Below are positions 1 through 64,000 of a DNA stretch of 64,000 nt, piece by piece. The number at the start of each line of letters is the position of its first letter. The stretch's first letter is position 1. The DNA lies in NCBI RefSeq assembly GCF_040802235.1, contig NC_133172.1, positions 58,721,613-58,785,612 on the forward strand, given 5' to 3'. The stretch is from Manis javanica. Its lineage: Eukaryota > Chordata > Mammalia > Pholidota > Manidae. The notes beneath the pieces are model-generated. The model did not search any database. It worked only from the letters and a program-made list of their open reading frames with translations, and was not told the origin of the DNA. The position numbers and the translations under genes are program-made.

Positions 1-99
1 TGGTGGCGGGCTGCCTGCGCAGCTGGCCTGCGGGCCGCATCGCCTCCTGCCCCCGTCGAGTGTGTCCATCTCTAAACGCCCTTCCTTTCCCGAGGGCAG

Positions 100-54153
<54,054 letters not shown>

Positions 54154-54455
54154 AAGCTGGGATACACGTGTAAGGGTGTCATGTGCATGGGTGTGTTTGC
54201 ATGTTGGAGAATGTGCTCTACTCAGACCCTGGGAACATGCTAATCTGTGACATCGTTGTCTTTTTAAGCCTGTCATCAAGATAACATTTCTGAAGATGAC
54301 CTGATTGGCATGAGTTGGGGTGATTTCCTGTTAATTTCTTCATTTTGGACAATTTCTTAACTTATATTCTCTATAGGGGATCCCAAAAAGAGCTCCTGAT
54401 TTTTGGCCTGTTATGTTCCAAACCTCACTGAATAAAAGCAATGAAAATCTTGATC
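54154..54455 (+). other. PLCG2: PLCG2 3' UTR (proximal form)
   Basis: Noncoding end of exon 33 from the TAG to about 20 bases past the first canonical poly(A) signal. The 3' boundary is inferred from the signal and not seen directly. The human gene also makes a longer 3' UTR form, so distal ends downstream cannot be excluded. Confidence 0.7.
54431..54436 (+). terminator. PLCG2: PLCG2 polyadenylation signal AATAAA
   Basis: Canonical AATAAA 278 bases after the stop codon, followed within about 30 bases by T- and GT-containing sequence. It is the first such hexamer after the stop. Confidence 0.75.
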
Positions 54456-57400
54456 TGTTAAACCTGTGCATGGCCCGTCCTGCGAGCAGGATTCCTTTTC
54501 TGGCTTCTAAAGACCCAGGTAATTGACTTCTGCAGAAGATGGGCCTGATATGTAAGGAACTAATTCATGAGATCCTGAGAAGGACCCCACTTTAACTAAA
54601 AGGCAAAGGATTCCACAGTTAAGGCCATGGGATTTCAGCAGGGCGCACGTCTTTCCCGGTCAGGGGGCTCAGCTCAGTCTACTTGACCACCGGCTGGCTA
54701 GCTGGTATCGGCGCTGGGTAGCTGGGCGTGGGATCTCTGTTCCTCAGACATCTTCCAGTTTACAGTGAAGACTCACTTTTGTGACTGGAGTTACAGGGGG
54801 TGAGGGGGTAGAAACCTCGGGGCCTCTTTGACTTAAAAAATCCATCAGAGAGACCAGAGACTTGCTGAAGACTCAGCCAGCTTATTCCTCATCCCTGTCA
54901 GGAGCTGGCTGTGCGACCACCGGGCAGACCCGGGGTCTGCAGCTCCCCCAAGCCACCAGGTCATTTACTGATTCCATGACGTGTTGGAAGTCAGGCTCTG
55001 CATTTTCCAGTTTTCTGGAATGGGGAGCTAAATGAAGACTTAGGGAACTACAGAAAATCAGGTGCAGCATCCCAAAGGGGCACACCCACCCAGGACGAGG
55101 TAATACTCTTCTACAATCTTGAGATACAATTTAATGATTTGTACAGTGCGATGATTTAATAAGGCTTTTTAAAGGTGAGGATAGTGTCAGGAGGAAGGGT
55201 CAGTAGAGTCACAATTTGGTCAGAGTGAATCAAGAACTGACATGGGGAAAAAGACGTAATAGTGGGGGGAAAAAGTGATTGTGGTGAGGGGGTACCTGGC
55301 AGTCAGCAGAGGAGGGAAGCGTATTCCTGACGGTGGCAAGTGTTCAAAGCAACTTCCCAGAAAGGTCAGAGGAAGGTGCTGAGCTGAACGCTTCAAGTAA
55401 GGGATTTTCAGACTGTCGCCAGTGCCCCCCATGGACCACTGGCCAGCTACCACGAGAGTCTAATTATTGCACCCCTCCCTCTACCCCATGCACATTTTGG
55501 TGCCATCATTCTCTCCGGGTGTAGAGCTCAGGTGTTGCTGTCATTACCTCTGTTTTCAGCTCAGGGGTGAGTAAAGGATGAACTTTCCCACTTCACTCCA
55601 TTTTACAGCCAAAAAGCTAAGGCCTGGATGCTATTTCTGCTTAAAATAGATATTCTGTTACTGTGTTAAATTAAGAAGTGGTAGCACAGAAGGCAGAAAC
55701 CATCTTTTTGGCTGCTACTAAGTAAAATCCACGCCCACTCACAGCCACTCAGAGAAAGAGCAGGCATGGGGGTAAAGGGGGTTATACTCTAAACGGTGCT
55801 GGGAAGAACACTTCCTCCAAAACTGTCTCCTCCTCCTAGGTGCTGCAGTGACCTGAATTCACCCTTAGAGAGTATTTGCTTTGGCTCCTCAATTCTCCCC
55901 TTAACGGGGGTAATACATTAATCTAATTCTTGGTGGTGGCAAAAGTATCTCACAAAAGACAGAGATGGAAAGTGAAAGGCACAGCTGGCATTGATGTTCT
56001 TCCCATAGTCTGCCCAGGTGCCCCGTAATCTGAAATCCCTAGCTGAGATGGTGGTGTGACTCATGCAGTAAGCACGGTTGGTTCCGGTCAAGCAGAGTCA
56101 CAATCGGAACGTCCTGGAAGGTGGAGGCAGCACTGATGGACCCGAACCAGGGTTGTATATCTGTTATGTTGCTTTCGTTCACCATTTCTCTAAGCGTATT
56201 ATTTAGAATATTGGTTGTTACATGGGAAAATACAGGGGGAGGTTGGTTAGATCATTTGAGTGTGGGAGATTTAGGTTGTACAAAGTTAAATAATTTCTCT
56301 GCTGTGAAACTTGGATATGCTAATGTGAATGGCCAAGAGGGGTGCAGAATAGCACATTTCCCAAATTTGATTTCAGAACCCTTTTGCCAAGAAATAGCTC
56401 ATGTGTTCAGTGGAACATATTTGGGGACCTGCTGCTCTGTAAAGAAGGTAACCAGCCAACATAACCTAATAACTTACAGGCTTCGTGACATACCTAGACA
56501 TAAAATCTGAGCTTCAGCCCCCAGGACCAGCGGTGTTTCAGCTGGGCCAGCCTCCCCCCTGAAGTCTCCCAGAGCTTTCCAAGGAACTCACACGCTCCAG
56601 GTAGTTTCAAGGGATCCGGTTGCAGACCCTCGCCTTCCTATTGTCCAACTATGACTCATCTGCCTGACAAAATGCCTTTTCCTCCCCTTAAAAAGAAAAC
56701 CTCTCTTTTCCCACATTCAGCCTCATTGTAGAGCGTGACTCAAGGAGTAGCATTCAAAATAGGGGTGCTTGGGAAGTGAGCTGCCGGGCACGAGTCTTCC
56801 TGCGATTCTGGTGGCTCCCGATTCTTTGCTTTCCACAAACCTGAAGGAACACCTGATTCTAAGTATTTTAGCGCGGAATCCTGAAGGGGCTGGAGGTTCC
56901 ATTATCCTGCTGTCGCAGAACCCCTGTTCCTGCCTGCTTATCCAAGTGCACAAGAATTGTCGACACCTCAGACATGAAATGCGGAAGGGAGAAGGCATTG
57001 ATGTTGTACCGTGGCCGTTCTGGCAAAAGATAATACTAATCTGCGCAGAAATGAAACAACTGGGGGGCGGGGAACGCCTTTTTCATCTCATTGAGTGACA
57101 CACTGCCAATAATATTTTACTATGTTGACTAATTCATTAAAATTCATACTGTATATATTGATCAAACTCAATCCAGAAGAAAAATTTATGTCGAGCCTTA
57201 TGATAATAGGATATAATTCTGTTACAGATATGCAATTAATATAAAAAGCCAAAAATAATTAGGCTAAAATTTTCAGGGTAAAGAATAAAAATACAGAGTC
57301 AAGGAGTAAAAGGAAGAAGGGGCATTTCCTACTATTAAAAATGGCCTTGTTCATAAAATTTTTTGAAAGGGTGATAGTGTCTATCAACTTGTATTTAATG

Positions 57401-58830
57401 CCTCCTGGCTAAATTAAAAAAAAGGAACGTAACCATTTTATTTAAAGATGCAGTATCTACAATATGCTGGCACTTAACACCCTTTGCAACTATTTTATGA
57501 TGAAAAATGTTAGACATCAGTTTGAAAATGTGCAATAGGATACACAGCTTTTCAAAATTCACTTGAGTCTCTGAGCATAAAATTTTAAGATTGTTGATCT
57601 GGGGCCAGTAAGTCATGAGTTGTATTTGGAAGCATGAAGTATAGCTGAAAGGGGCTTTAGTTGCTTTAACTTTTAAAAGGCATGTAGGTCAGCTTTCAAT
57701 TTGGGTGACATCTGACTTTGTTGGGATAACCCTACAAGCCATATGGTAGCCAACAGAAAGTTAATTAGATTAAGAAATATGCAAAATTACAAAATTGGCA
57801 TTTGAAAAATGATTTGTCTCAGGCTTTTCATTTTCAAAATCCTTCCTTCTCGAAGAACCAGATTCCACAGTGATCCACTCTCAGAAATTCCCACATTTCT
57901 TTTAAAAAGCTGCATTTGTAAACCTGTTTCATTATTAAGGCTTATTAATTTTTTATATAAATAGTGTGTGCTTGTGTGTACATAATCATGTGAATGAGTG
58001 ACACAAATGTTGGCTCTTGTTAATGTGAAAATTAAATGGCTAAATCACATTTTTAAAAAATAAAAATTTGGTCTAAATGAATACAGCAATCTGCCCAGAA
58101 TGTTGTGTGTGTGTGTTTTTTTAAGTGTTATTCACTTTTTTGCTCTCAAAATAAGAAATAATTCAGCCATGAGATAGGTGCAATTAGAATCTTTTTTCTA
58201 TCCTATTGTATACTTTCTTCAAGATGACTAGCTTACTTTCAGCAAGAAAGAATTTCTATGTAGAAACCCAAGTTATAAAATGAACATGACCATTCTTCAG
58301 TTTGTCAATCTTTGCAGTAATGTTTGGTGCCAGAGGAGCAATGAGTTACTCTATTATTAATAATGAGGTTATAATAATGAGGTCACTATAAGCATTTGTA
58401 TTTTTCAACTAAGGGATAGGGCATGCTAAAACTGTCAACCACTGTATTTGTTTGCCAGCACGCCCTTAATGGCTGTCCCACCCCCAACTCTCAGCCACAG
58501 ATGACTGGATTAATCACGCTAGTCCTAAACCTAAGAATAGCCTGTGCAAGTCTTTGATTAGAAGACAAATAAGGAGAAGTAAAAAGCAAAGAGAATTAAC
58601 TGCTAAAAGATCATTTTCTTAAAATGGGTTAAGTCACAACTCTCATAAAGATAAATGAACACATCAAAAAAACTTATTTAATTCATAAATTAACAAGGGA
58701 GCCAATAAAATGTTACAACTGGTTCAGAGGAGAATCCAAAGAACAGTACATTAGAGATGCTATCAGCTGTCTAGATTATCTGATTCTACCCCTTCTGTTC
58801 AACTGATGCTTGTCCATGAAAATGCAGATT
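54456..58830. other. Intergenic DNA downstream of PLCG2
   Basis: No gene recognised on either strand. GC-moderate to about 57,000, then AT-rich. The longest frame (56121-56510, plus) has no family resemblance and no splice context. In human the next gene is SDR42E1, but nothing resembling it is seen here. Confidence 0.7.
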
Positions 58831-60114
58831 GTGTCCAGTGGAGATTCAGTTGATCATTACGTGTAGATACTGACCAGTTTTGTACGTACTAAGTAGATTT
58901 ATTTCAGCATCACCAATGGACATGAAATCTGACCCCTACCTTACACCACATCCAAAAATCACATCCAGTTATAGATCAAAGTGTGAAAGATAAAACAGTA
59001 ACATATCTAGAAGCTATCCCACACCCTTGGGGTACAGAAAGGTTGCTTCAACAAAATAGCAAAAGTATCAACCCTAAAGGAAGACGCTAGATTCCAATAA
59101 AGTTCACAACTGGTGTTTATCAAAAAGACACATTTAGAAGAATGAAGAGCAAGTCACAGAGTAGAAAATACTTGGCAGTAATGTATCTGACAACCTCAAA
59201 CTATGACTCCATCCTTACAAGTCAGTAAGAAAAAGACAATCTCGTAGAAAGAAAAAGGGGCATATTTCACAAATACGCACCTCCAAGAATATTTTCAAAT
59301 GGTTGATAAGCATATGAAAAGATGCTTACTTGCTCGTTATAAGAGAAAAGGCAAATTGAAACCACAGTGAGGTGCTACTACACACTTTTAAGAGTGGCAA
59401 AAATTAACCTAACAATAATACCAACTTGGCAAGAATGTAGGGCAACCAGCATGCTGATTATGTAAATTTGTTACACAACTACATTGTAAAGATGTTTTGA
59501 CACACTACTGAAGTTAACCATGTGCATACCCTATGACCCAGCAATTCCACTCCCAAATCTCTACCTAATAGAAATGCATACATGTGCACACCAGACATGT
59601 ATGTACAGGGCTGTTCATAGTACAGTCACCATGGGCAAAGGCGGAAAAGAGCCCTACTGCCATCTACTGCCAAATTGGTAAACTGTTTATACAATGGAGC
59701 ATATACAGGGATGACATATGACAGCTATGTTGTATAACTGGATGCATTTCACAACTGCAAGTTGAGTGAAGGAAGCTGGACATGCACACAAATAGCAAAG
59801 GAAAAAATGGGACAATGTAAGTTAGTAGAAGGACATACAGGAAAATGTAGGTAAGATGGAATAGGTCAAATGGAATGGAGCACAACACATGTACGTAACA
59901 GAGATACGTTTAAAGAACTGTTTAAATACTGTTTGAGAAAAGCAAAATGCAGAGCAGTGCACACCCGGTGGCACCATTTACGTATATTTAAGGAACTACA
60001 CAACACAATATTAGGCATCGCTTGTAACAGACATACAGATAGATGGGTTAAAGTATACAGATGGATTGAAAGGGACGTCTAAAAGTCAAGACAGACTGAA
60101 TCGGTAGGGAAGGC
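58830..60114 (+). mobile_element. Old L1 ORF2 and 3' UTR remnant
   Basis: Many L1 words in order: AAAAAGACACATTTAGAAGA, ATTGAAACCACAGTGAGGTG, CATACCCTATGACCCAGCAA and TTCCACTCCCAAATCTCTAC. Heavily mutated. Left limit uncertain. Confidence 0.65.
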
Positions 60115-60131
60115 AAAAGTGATGTGACAGA

Positions 60132-60882
60132 CTGCTGGTGGGCATGTAAGCTAGTTCAACCATTGTGGAAAGCAATATGGAGGTTCCTCGAAAAACTAAA
60201 AATAGAAATACCATTTGACCCGGGAATCCCACTCCTTAGAATTTACCCAAAGAATACAACTTCTCAGATTCCAAAAGACATATGCACCCCTATGTTTATC
60301 ACAGCACTTTTTACAATAGCCAAGATATGGAAGCAACCTAAGTGTCCATCAGTAGATGAATGGATAAAGAAGATGTGGTACATATACACAATGGAATACT
60401 ATTCAGCCATAAGAAAGAAACATCCTACCATTTGCAACAACATGGATGGAGCTGGAGGACATTATGCTCAGTGAAATAAGCCAGGTGGAGAAAGACAAGT
60501 GCCAAATGATTTCACTCATTTGTGGAGTATAACAATGAAGCAAAACTGAAGAAACAAAATGGCAGCAGACTCACAGACTCCAAGAAGGGACTAGTGGTTA
60601 CCAAAGGGGAGGGGTGAGGGAGGGCAGGTGGGGAGGGAGGGAGAAGGGGATTGAGGGGTGTTATGTTCAGTACACATGGTGTGGGGGCGTCACGGGGAGA
60701 ACAGTGTAGCACAGAGAAGACACAAAGTAACTCTGTGGCATCTTACTACACTGATGGGCAGTGACTGCATTGGGGTGTGGGTGGGGACTTGAGAATACGG
60801 GTAAATGTAGTAACCACATTGTTTTTTCATGTGAAACCTTCATAAGAGTGTATATCAATCATACCTTAATAAAAAATTTAAA
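60132..60882 (+). mobile_element. LINE-1, short 5'-truncated copy with target-site duplication
   Basis: Begins CTGCTGGTGGGCATGTAAGC in ORF2 and ends ACCTTAATAAAAAATTTAAA. The 17-base word AAAAGTGATGTGACAGA at 60115-60131 returns at 60883-60899 with one change. Younger than the L1 remnant it interrupts. The 3' UTR has a G-rich purine tract. Confidence 0.92.
60151..60474 (+). pseudogene. L1 ORF2 C-terminal remnant
   Basis: Open frame for the last part of ORF2, with PLWKAIWRFLEKLKIEIPFD and WYIYTMEYYSAIRKKHP, ending at a stop at 60472-60474. A truncated retrotransposon tail, not a host gene. Confidence 0.85.
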
Positions 60883-60899
60883 AAAAGTGCTGTGACAGA

Positions 60900-61175
60900 G
60901 ATGGGGGAAGGGAGTTGTAGCTGTTACCTTTTATTTATTTTTTAAGTATTGGAAGTGTCTCTCTGCTTGGTACAAATGGATACAGGCATAGTCAGTCCTT
61001 GGTGCACAGGTGAACACCTACATGGAAGAATAAACACTAATGACACAAGGGGGACGGACACAGGAGGGCTGGGCAGAGGGGAACTAGAGGGAGGGAGGCT
61101 GAGGCTCAAAGAGATCGTACACAATGTCCGCGGCTAGTAGTTCTGGGTAGTGAGAAAACACCATTATATTATTAG
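60900..61175. other. Unassigned spacer between L1 and provirus
   Basis: No repeat or gene recognised. The last bases before the LTR read ATTAG, part of which should be the target-site duplication of the provirus. Its partner lies off the right end. Confidence 0.6.
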
Positions 61176-61289
61176 TGTCCCGTCCAGCGGGACTTAGTTA
61201 TTCGTGGGGACGAGGGGGATCCGACCTGAAAGAAAATGGGGGCGAGAGAAGAGCGAAGGCAAGACAGTATTCTGATCAAGCCTTCAAAT

Positions 61290-61295
61290 TTTATT
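61290..61295 (-). terminator. LTR polyadenylation signal AATAAA
   Basis: AATAAA on the minus strand within the LTR, with a TATA-like GTATAT on minus about 20 bases upstream (61309-61318). It should end proviral transcripts. The hexamer sits unusually close to the TATA-like box, so either may have another role. Confidence 0.65.
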
Positions 61296-61448
61296 GTAGG
61301 ACGGGGGTAGATATACACCAGTGTTCAGGGGCAGAGTGGGCCATAGGATACTTGGAGGCAGGGGATTGGCTGCATAGCAGGGGTGGCGCAGCGAGTTACA
61401 TTCTGATTGGTATATGACAATAGGGAAGGAGGGGGAGAAGAGTATCTC

Positions 61449-61486
61449 TTGGCGCGCGCGGGCTTCCTTGTTGGCGCGCGCGGGCT
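61449..61486 (-). promoter_or_regulatory. U3 direct repeat, two GC-rich units
   Basis: TTGGCGCGCGCGGGCT (plus strand) occurs exactly at 61449-61464 and 61471-61486, 22 bases apart. Repeated U3 blocks commonly act as enhancers in gammaretroviruses. The dense CpGs surviving here suggest recent insertion or weak methylation decay. Confidence 0.65.
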
Positions 61487-61563
61487 CGTAACTAATCTCC
61501 AAGAAGTGAAGCAGGAACCTCATGAACTGTGGCCATCTTGTTGTCTTTGTGTGGCTCCCAACA

Positions 61564-61577
61564 TCTCCTCTCTTTCT
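61564..61577 (-). other. Polypurine tract before the 3' LTR
   Basis: On the minus strand AGAAAGAGAGGAGA directly precedes the LTR's TGTTGGG, the position where plus-strand DNA synthesis is primed in retroviruses. Confidence 0.75.
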
Positions 61578-61896
61578 ATTTATTTTAGAAAGGTGGGCCT
61601 TAATCGAGTGAGGGAATAGAGGCCTGGCTCCTCCAGCAGGGTAACATTCTGCAAATGCTCTCGGTATCTTTTAGGGAGGAGAGGCAGAGCTGAAAGCCAA
61701 ATTGACTTTAATATGTCAAGGCTTTATGTACATATGGATACCAACCTCTATGCAAGCCAGGCGTATTCTCAGGGAGGACCAGAGAGGTTCTAGGAAGAAC
61801 CCTCCCTTGCGGTACTTTGTCTCGCACTCATCTCGATGCCCATACCCTCATAGTTAGGGGTATGTCTGGCTCTGGCTGACCAGCATATGGGCCACA
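61578..61896 (-). other. Spacer between env stop and polypurine tract
   Basis: About 320 bases with no open frame of note. In typical gammaretroviruses env ends close to the LTR, so this extra sequence is unusual. Origin not recognised. Confidence 0.6.
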
Positions 61897-63894
61897 TTAA
61901 GTACGGTGCCAGAATCGATGGTACCATGGTTGAGACGCCTGTAAAGTTGAAAACCGGAGACCGGGAGCATTGGTTGGCTCGGTGTAAGACTCTTCATCAC
62001 AGGCCGTAAGTCTGTGATAATGAACAGCAACCGCTGGCTTGACGAGCTGGTCAACTTGCTCTCGAATAAAAACTGTCAGTTTTCTTAAGGCCCAAGGGCC
62101 AAGAGACACTAAAAGGAAGAATCCTGCCAAGGGTCCAAGGATGGTGGGGATCAGAGTAGTTAACCAAGGGGTGGCAGAGGTCCAGTTTTTATACCAGGCC
62201 TCATCTTTTTCTCTTTGTTTTTGCCTGGCTTCTAGGTTTTTCTTAACTTTATCAATGCTATCTTGCACTAACCCTGTTTTGTCTTTATAGAAGCAACATT
62301 CTTCTTTAAGAGCAGCGCAGAGGCCTCCTTCTTTCAGGAAAAGGAGGTCTAACCCTCGGCGATTTTGGAGCACTACCTCAGAGAGAGAGACAACAGATTC
62401 TTTCAGGCTGTCTAAACCCTCTTGCAGATTTTGTATGTCTTTATCAATAGCTTGACTAAGAGCATAATATTGTTGTTTAGAAGTAATTATGGAGGCAATG
62501 CCTGTTCCAGCCCCAGCTGCTCCTAGTCCTAATAATACAGATAAGGTAATGGCGGTTACTGGCTCACGCTTAGTGCGAGTAGAGCCCGAGTAATATGGAA
62601 GGAGATCTTCGGTGGGATGTATGAAAATCTTGGGCATGAGCATGACTAAAACACAATATTCATTGTTAGATATTAATAAGCGCGGGTTAACAGAGGGCGT
62701 TATGCCAAAGGAGCAAGCAAAATAAGTACCGTTGGGCGCGACAAGGAATTCATAGGACAGCGGGGGTGAGAAGGAGCTGTTACAAATGGGTACTAGCTGA
62801 GGGGGTAGACGCAAGAGGGGGCTATGTATACAGAGGCCTATTCCCGAAAGCTGCGTCAATGTGAGACCCGGAGAGGTCTCTGAAAAACGGGAGGGGTCTG
62901 ACCAGCGAGTCTTGCTGGAGTCATTGGTAAGTATGAGGTCTGCTGAGGTGTTTACTAAAACTGCTATCCCTTCGTAAAACGGGGGAACGGGGGAGAAACA
63001 TAACCAGCACTCGCTATATCCAGTGGAGTTAAGGGATTTTGCAGTCATATTAGCCAGGCCTTTAAGGATTTCGCCTGTGGAGGGTAAAACCGGGGGGAGC
63101 AAGGCCTGGAAAACAGTACTAGTAGACAGGGGAGAAGGGTTAGAAGGTCTTGGGTCTCTTGCCTTAGGGGCAATAGGGCCAAGGACAACGTGCTTGTTGG
63201 CGTTTGGAATAGATCGAATTAATTTGATTTTAAAAGTGAGCCCAGGGTCCTTTCCTGAAACATAAAGCCTTAGCCCCCATTCATGTCCCCTGAGCCATCC
63301 ATCAATAGGGGCCCTTTTTCCCTTGTCAGTAAAGGTAATGGAGAGCGGTGTACATCGCCCTCTTGTGGATTGGGTGCTTTGACATTCTGGGGTAACAGTT
63401 GAGTTAGGCTTGGGATTCCAAGCCCTACTTACAGTTATATAATCCCAGGTGGAGCTAGGCTTCCAACTAGCATCTCCCGTAGTCTCACACCCCCAGGAGT
63501 CACAGAAATAGGAGTCTCTATATCCACATTTATAGTTAAGGGCTCGATCTCTATGAGCTCCCGGGCAGACATAAAATTCTGTTTCTCTGAGGTAGGTTCT
63601 CCTAGGGGTGTTGTTACACCCAGGAGAAGTGGTAGATTGTCCCTCAGGGTAGGTCTCAGGGGAGGTGGAAAAAGGAAAGTAAATGTCTGGGGTCCCCCAG
63701 GCCGTAGAAGCTCCAGCGGCCAAGTCACAGAGATCAGGGGCAAGAACAGGCCATGGGGGGGTACTTGCTAAGGTGGAAGAACTGAAAACGACGTCTCCTG
63801 CTTCATTGGTGACTGTCCAGGTGAAGTTGGAAATCTGATGGGTCCAAACGGGGCGAAAGGTCATGACGAGGGTCAATAGTGTACATATCTTCAT
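61897..63894 (-). CDS. env: Gammaretroviral-type envelope glycoprotein, intact 665-codon ORF
   Basis: Endogenous retroviral Env precursor, no stop or frameshift seen. Hydrophobic signal peptide at 1-18. The surface subunit has FYVCPG near 107-112, FCDSWGCETTG near 130-140, about ten N-glycosylation sequons and a CWLC (CXXC) motif at 296-299. A basic cleavage site RTKR lies at 440-443, followed by a glycine- and alanine-rich fusion-peptide-like stretch (about 447-470). The transmembrane subunit has heptad-like helices, LQNRRGLDLLFLKEGG and a CX6CC motif at 526-534, a membrane segment at about 577-599 and a YHRL tail motif at 626-629. Length and motifs are those of gammaretroviral (class I) envelopes. 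The tail after YHRL is longer than I would expect. Whether it is expressed or functional cannot be judged here. It could be a young provirus or a domesticated gene. Confidence 0.93.
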   Translation of the reverse strand: MKICTLLTLVMTFRPVWTHQISNFTWTVTNEAGDVVFSSSTLASTPPWPVLAPDLCDLAAGASTAWGTPDIYFPFSTSPETYPEGQSTTSPGCNNTPRRTYLRETEFYVCPGAHRDRALNYKCGYRDSYFCDSWGCETTGDASWKPSSTWDYITVSRAWNPKPNSTVTPECQSTQSTRGRCTPLSITFTDKGKRAPIDGWLRGHEWGLRLYVSGKDPGLTFKIKLIRSIPNANKHVVLGPIAPKARDPRPSNPSPLSTSTVFQALLPPVLPSTGEILKGLANMTAKSLNSTGYSECWLCFSPVPPFYEGIAVLVNTSADLILTNDSSKTRWSDPSRFSETSPGLTLTQLSGIGLCIHSPLLRLPPQLVPICNSSFSPPLSYEFLVAPNGTYFACSFGITPSVNPRLLISNNEYCVLVMLMPKIFIHPTEDLLPYYSGSTRTKREPVTAITLSVLLGLGAAGAGTGIASIITSKQQYYALSQAIDKDIQNLQEGLDSLKESVVSLSEVVLQNRRGLDLLFLKEGGLCAALKEECCFYKDKTGLVQDSIDKVKKNLEARQKQREKDEAWYKNWTSATPWLTTLIPTILGPLAGFFLLVSLGPWALRKLTVFIREQVDQLVKPAVAVHYHRLTACDEESYTEPTNAPGLRFSTLQASQPWYHRFWHRT

Positions 63895-63906
63895 TTTTGC
63901 CTCCTG
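63895..63906 (-). promoter_or_regulatory. env splice acceptor and leader
   Basis: On the minus strand a pyrimidine-rich TTTCTGTTTATTTTCAG ends at 63904, and the exon begins GAGGCAAAA before the ATG at 63894. This fits the acceptor for the spliced env mRNA. The start codon was chosen because it precedes a clear signal peptide and is the first ATG after the acceptor. Confidence 0.7.
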
Positions 63907-64000
63907 AAAATAAACAGAAAGGGAAGGCTTCTCAGGGGTTAATATGCCCTGGACTGGAATTATTATTGTTTTTGCCTCTATTTGTGTCTAGGAGTTTAAT
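63907..64000 (-). other. Proviral sequence upstream of env (edge of window)
   Basis: AT-rich minus-strand sequence with stops in all three frames, presumably the pol-env boundary. No pol coding sequence is visible before the window ends. Confidence 0.45.

Larger units (their letters stand above)
61176..61563 (-). repeat. 3' LTR of an endogenous gammaretrovirus
   Basis: Read on the minus strand it starts TGTTGGGAGCCACACAAAG after a polypurine tract and ends GACGGGACA, giving the TG...CA ends of an LTR and a length of about 388 bases. U3 has two inverted CCAAT boxes (ATTGG on plus at 61365-61369 and 61406-61410) and a GC-rich direct repeat. An AATAAA lies at 61295-61290. The right boundary is well supported. 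The left (U5) boundary is inferred from the last good CA. Confidence 0.78.

Noticed and set aside
56121..56510. 129-codon plus frame in the intergenic region
   Set aside because: No recognisable homology, promoter, splice or poly(A) context. Too short to support as a gene.
60124..60474. 116-codon frame downstream of PLCG2
   Set aside because: L1 ORF2 C-terminus within a truncated L1 flanked by a target-site duplication, not a host gene.
63023..63771. Plus-strand frames opposite env
   Set aside because: Antisense shadows of the intact env coding strand.

Overview
This window is nuclear DNA from a placental mammal. It has short exons with GT-AG introns, ancient MIR, L2 and hAT-type repeats throughout, two generations of LINE-1, and a gammaretrovirus-like provirus. 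I see no Alu, rodent B1/B2, carnivore tRNA-Lys SINE or bovine BovB/ART2 elements. The L1 3' ends look laurasiatherian to me, but I cannot name the species from sequence alone.

From 100 to about 54,455 the plus strand carries the 3' three quarters of the phospholipase C gamma 2 gene (PLCG2). I find 25 consecutive coding exons, matching human exons 9 to 33. All have AG acceptors and GT donors and compatible phases, and they end in a TAG stop and an AATAAA signal. Joined, they encode 1,035 residues, which number exactly as human residues 231-1265. The order is end of the EF-hands, catalytic X-box, first half of the split PH domain, nSH2, cSH2, SH3, second half of the split PH, catalytic Y-box, C2 and a C-terminal tail. 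The catalytic histidines (327, 372), the calcium ligands and the regulatory tyrosines (753, 759, 1197, 1217) are present. Exons 1-8 lie off the left end.

The introns hold mainly old repeats. Exceptions are a four-copy 30-bp tandem repeat and a duplicated 53-bp segment in intron 9, a CA microsatellite in intron 15, and a pair of about 99% identical 220-bp direct repeats that bracket exon 25. In intron 31 a truncated L1 with a 12-bp target-site duplication sits inside an older L1-like sequence. Intron 31 also has a 117-bp open, phase-matched segment with splice-site-like edges that could be an undescribed cassette exon.

From 54.5 to 58.8 kb the DNA is intergenic, with no gene that I recognise. 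From 58.8 to 60.9 kb there is an old L1-like stretch interrupted by a younger 0.75-kb L1 with a 17-bp target-site duplication. From 61,176 to the right edge the minus strand carries the 3' part of an endogenous gammaretrovirus: an about 388-bp 3' LTR, a 333-bp spacer with a polypurine tract, and an uninterrupted 665-codon env gene with a splice acceptor just before its ATG. Its gag and pol would lie beyond 64,000. The provirus is transcribed towards PLCG2, so the two units are convergent.

PLCG2 is the only host gene seen. It hydrolyses PIP2 to IP3 and diacylglycerol downstream of BTK and SYK in B cells, mast cells, platelets, NK cells and microglia. The strongest candidates for something new are the intact env, the recent duplication around exon 25, the strong cryptic splice donor inside exon 17 and the possible extra exon in intron 31.
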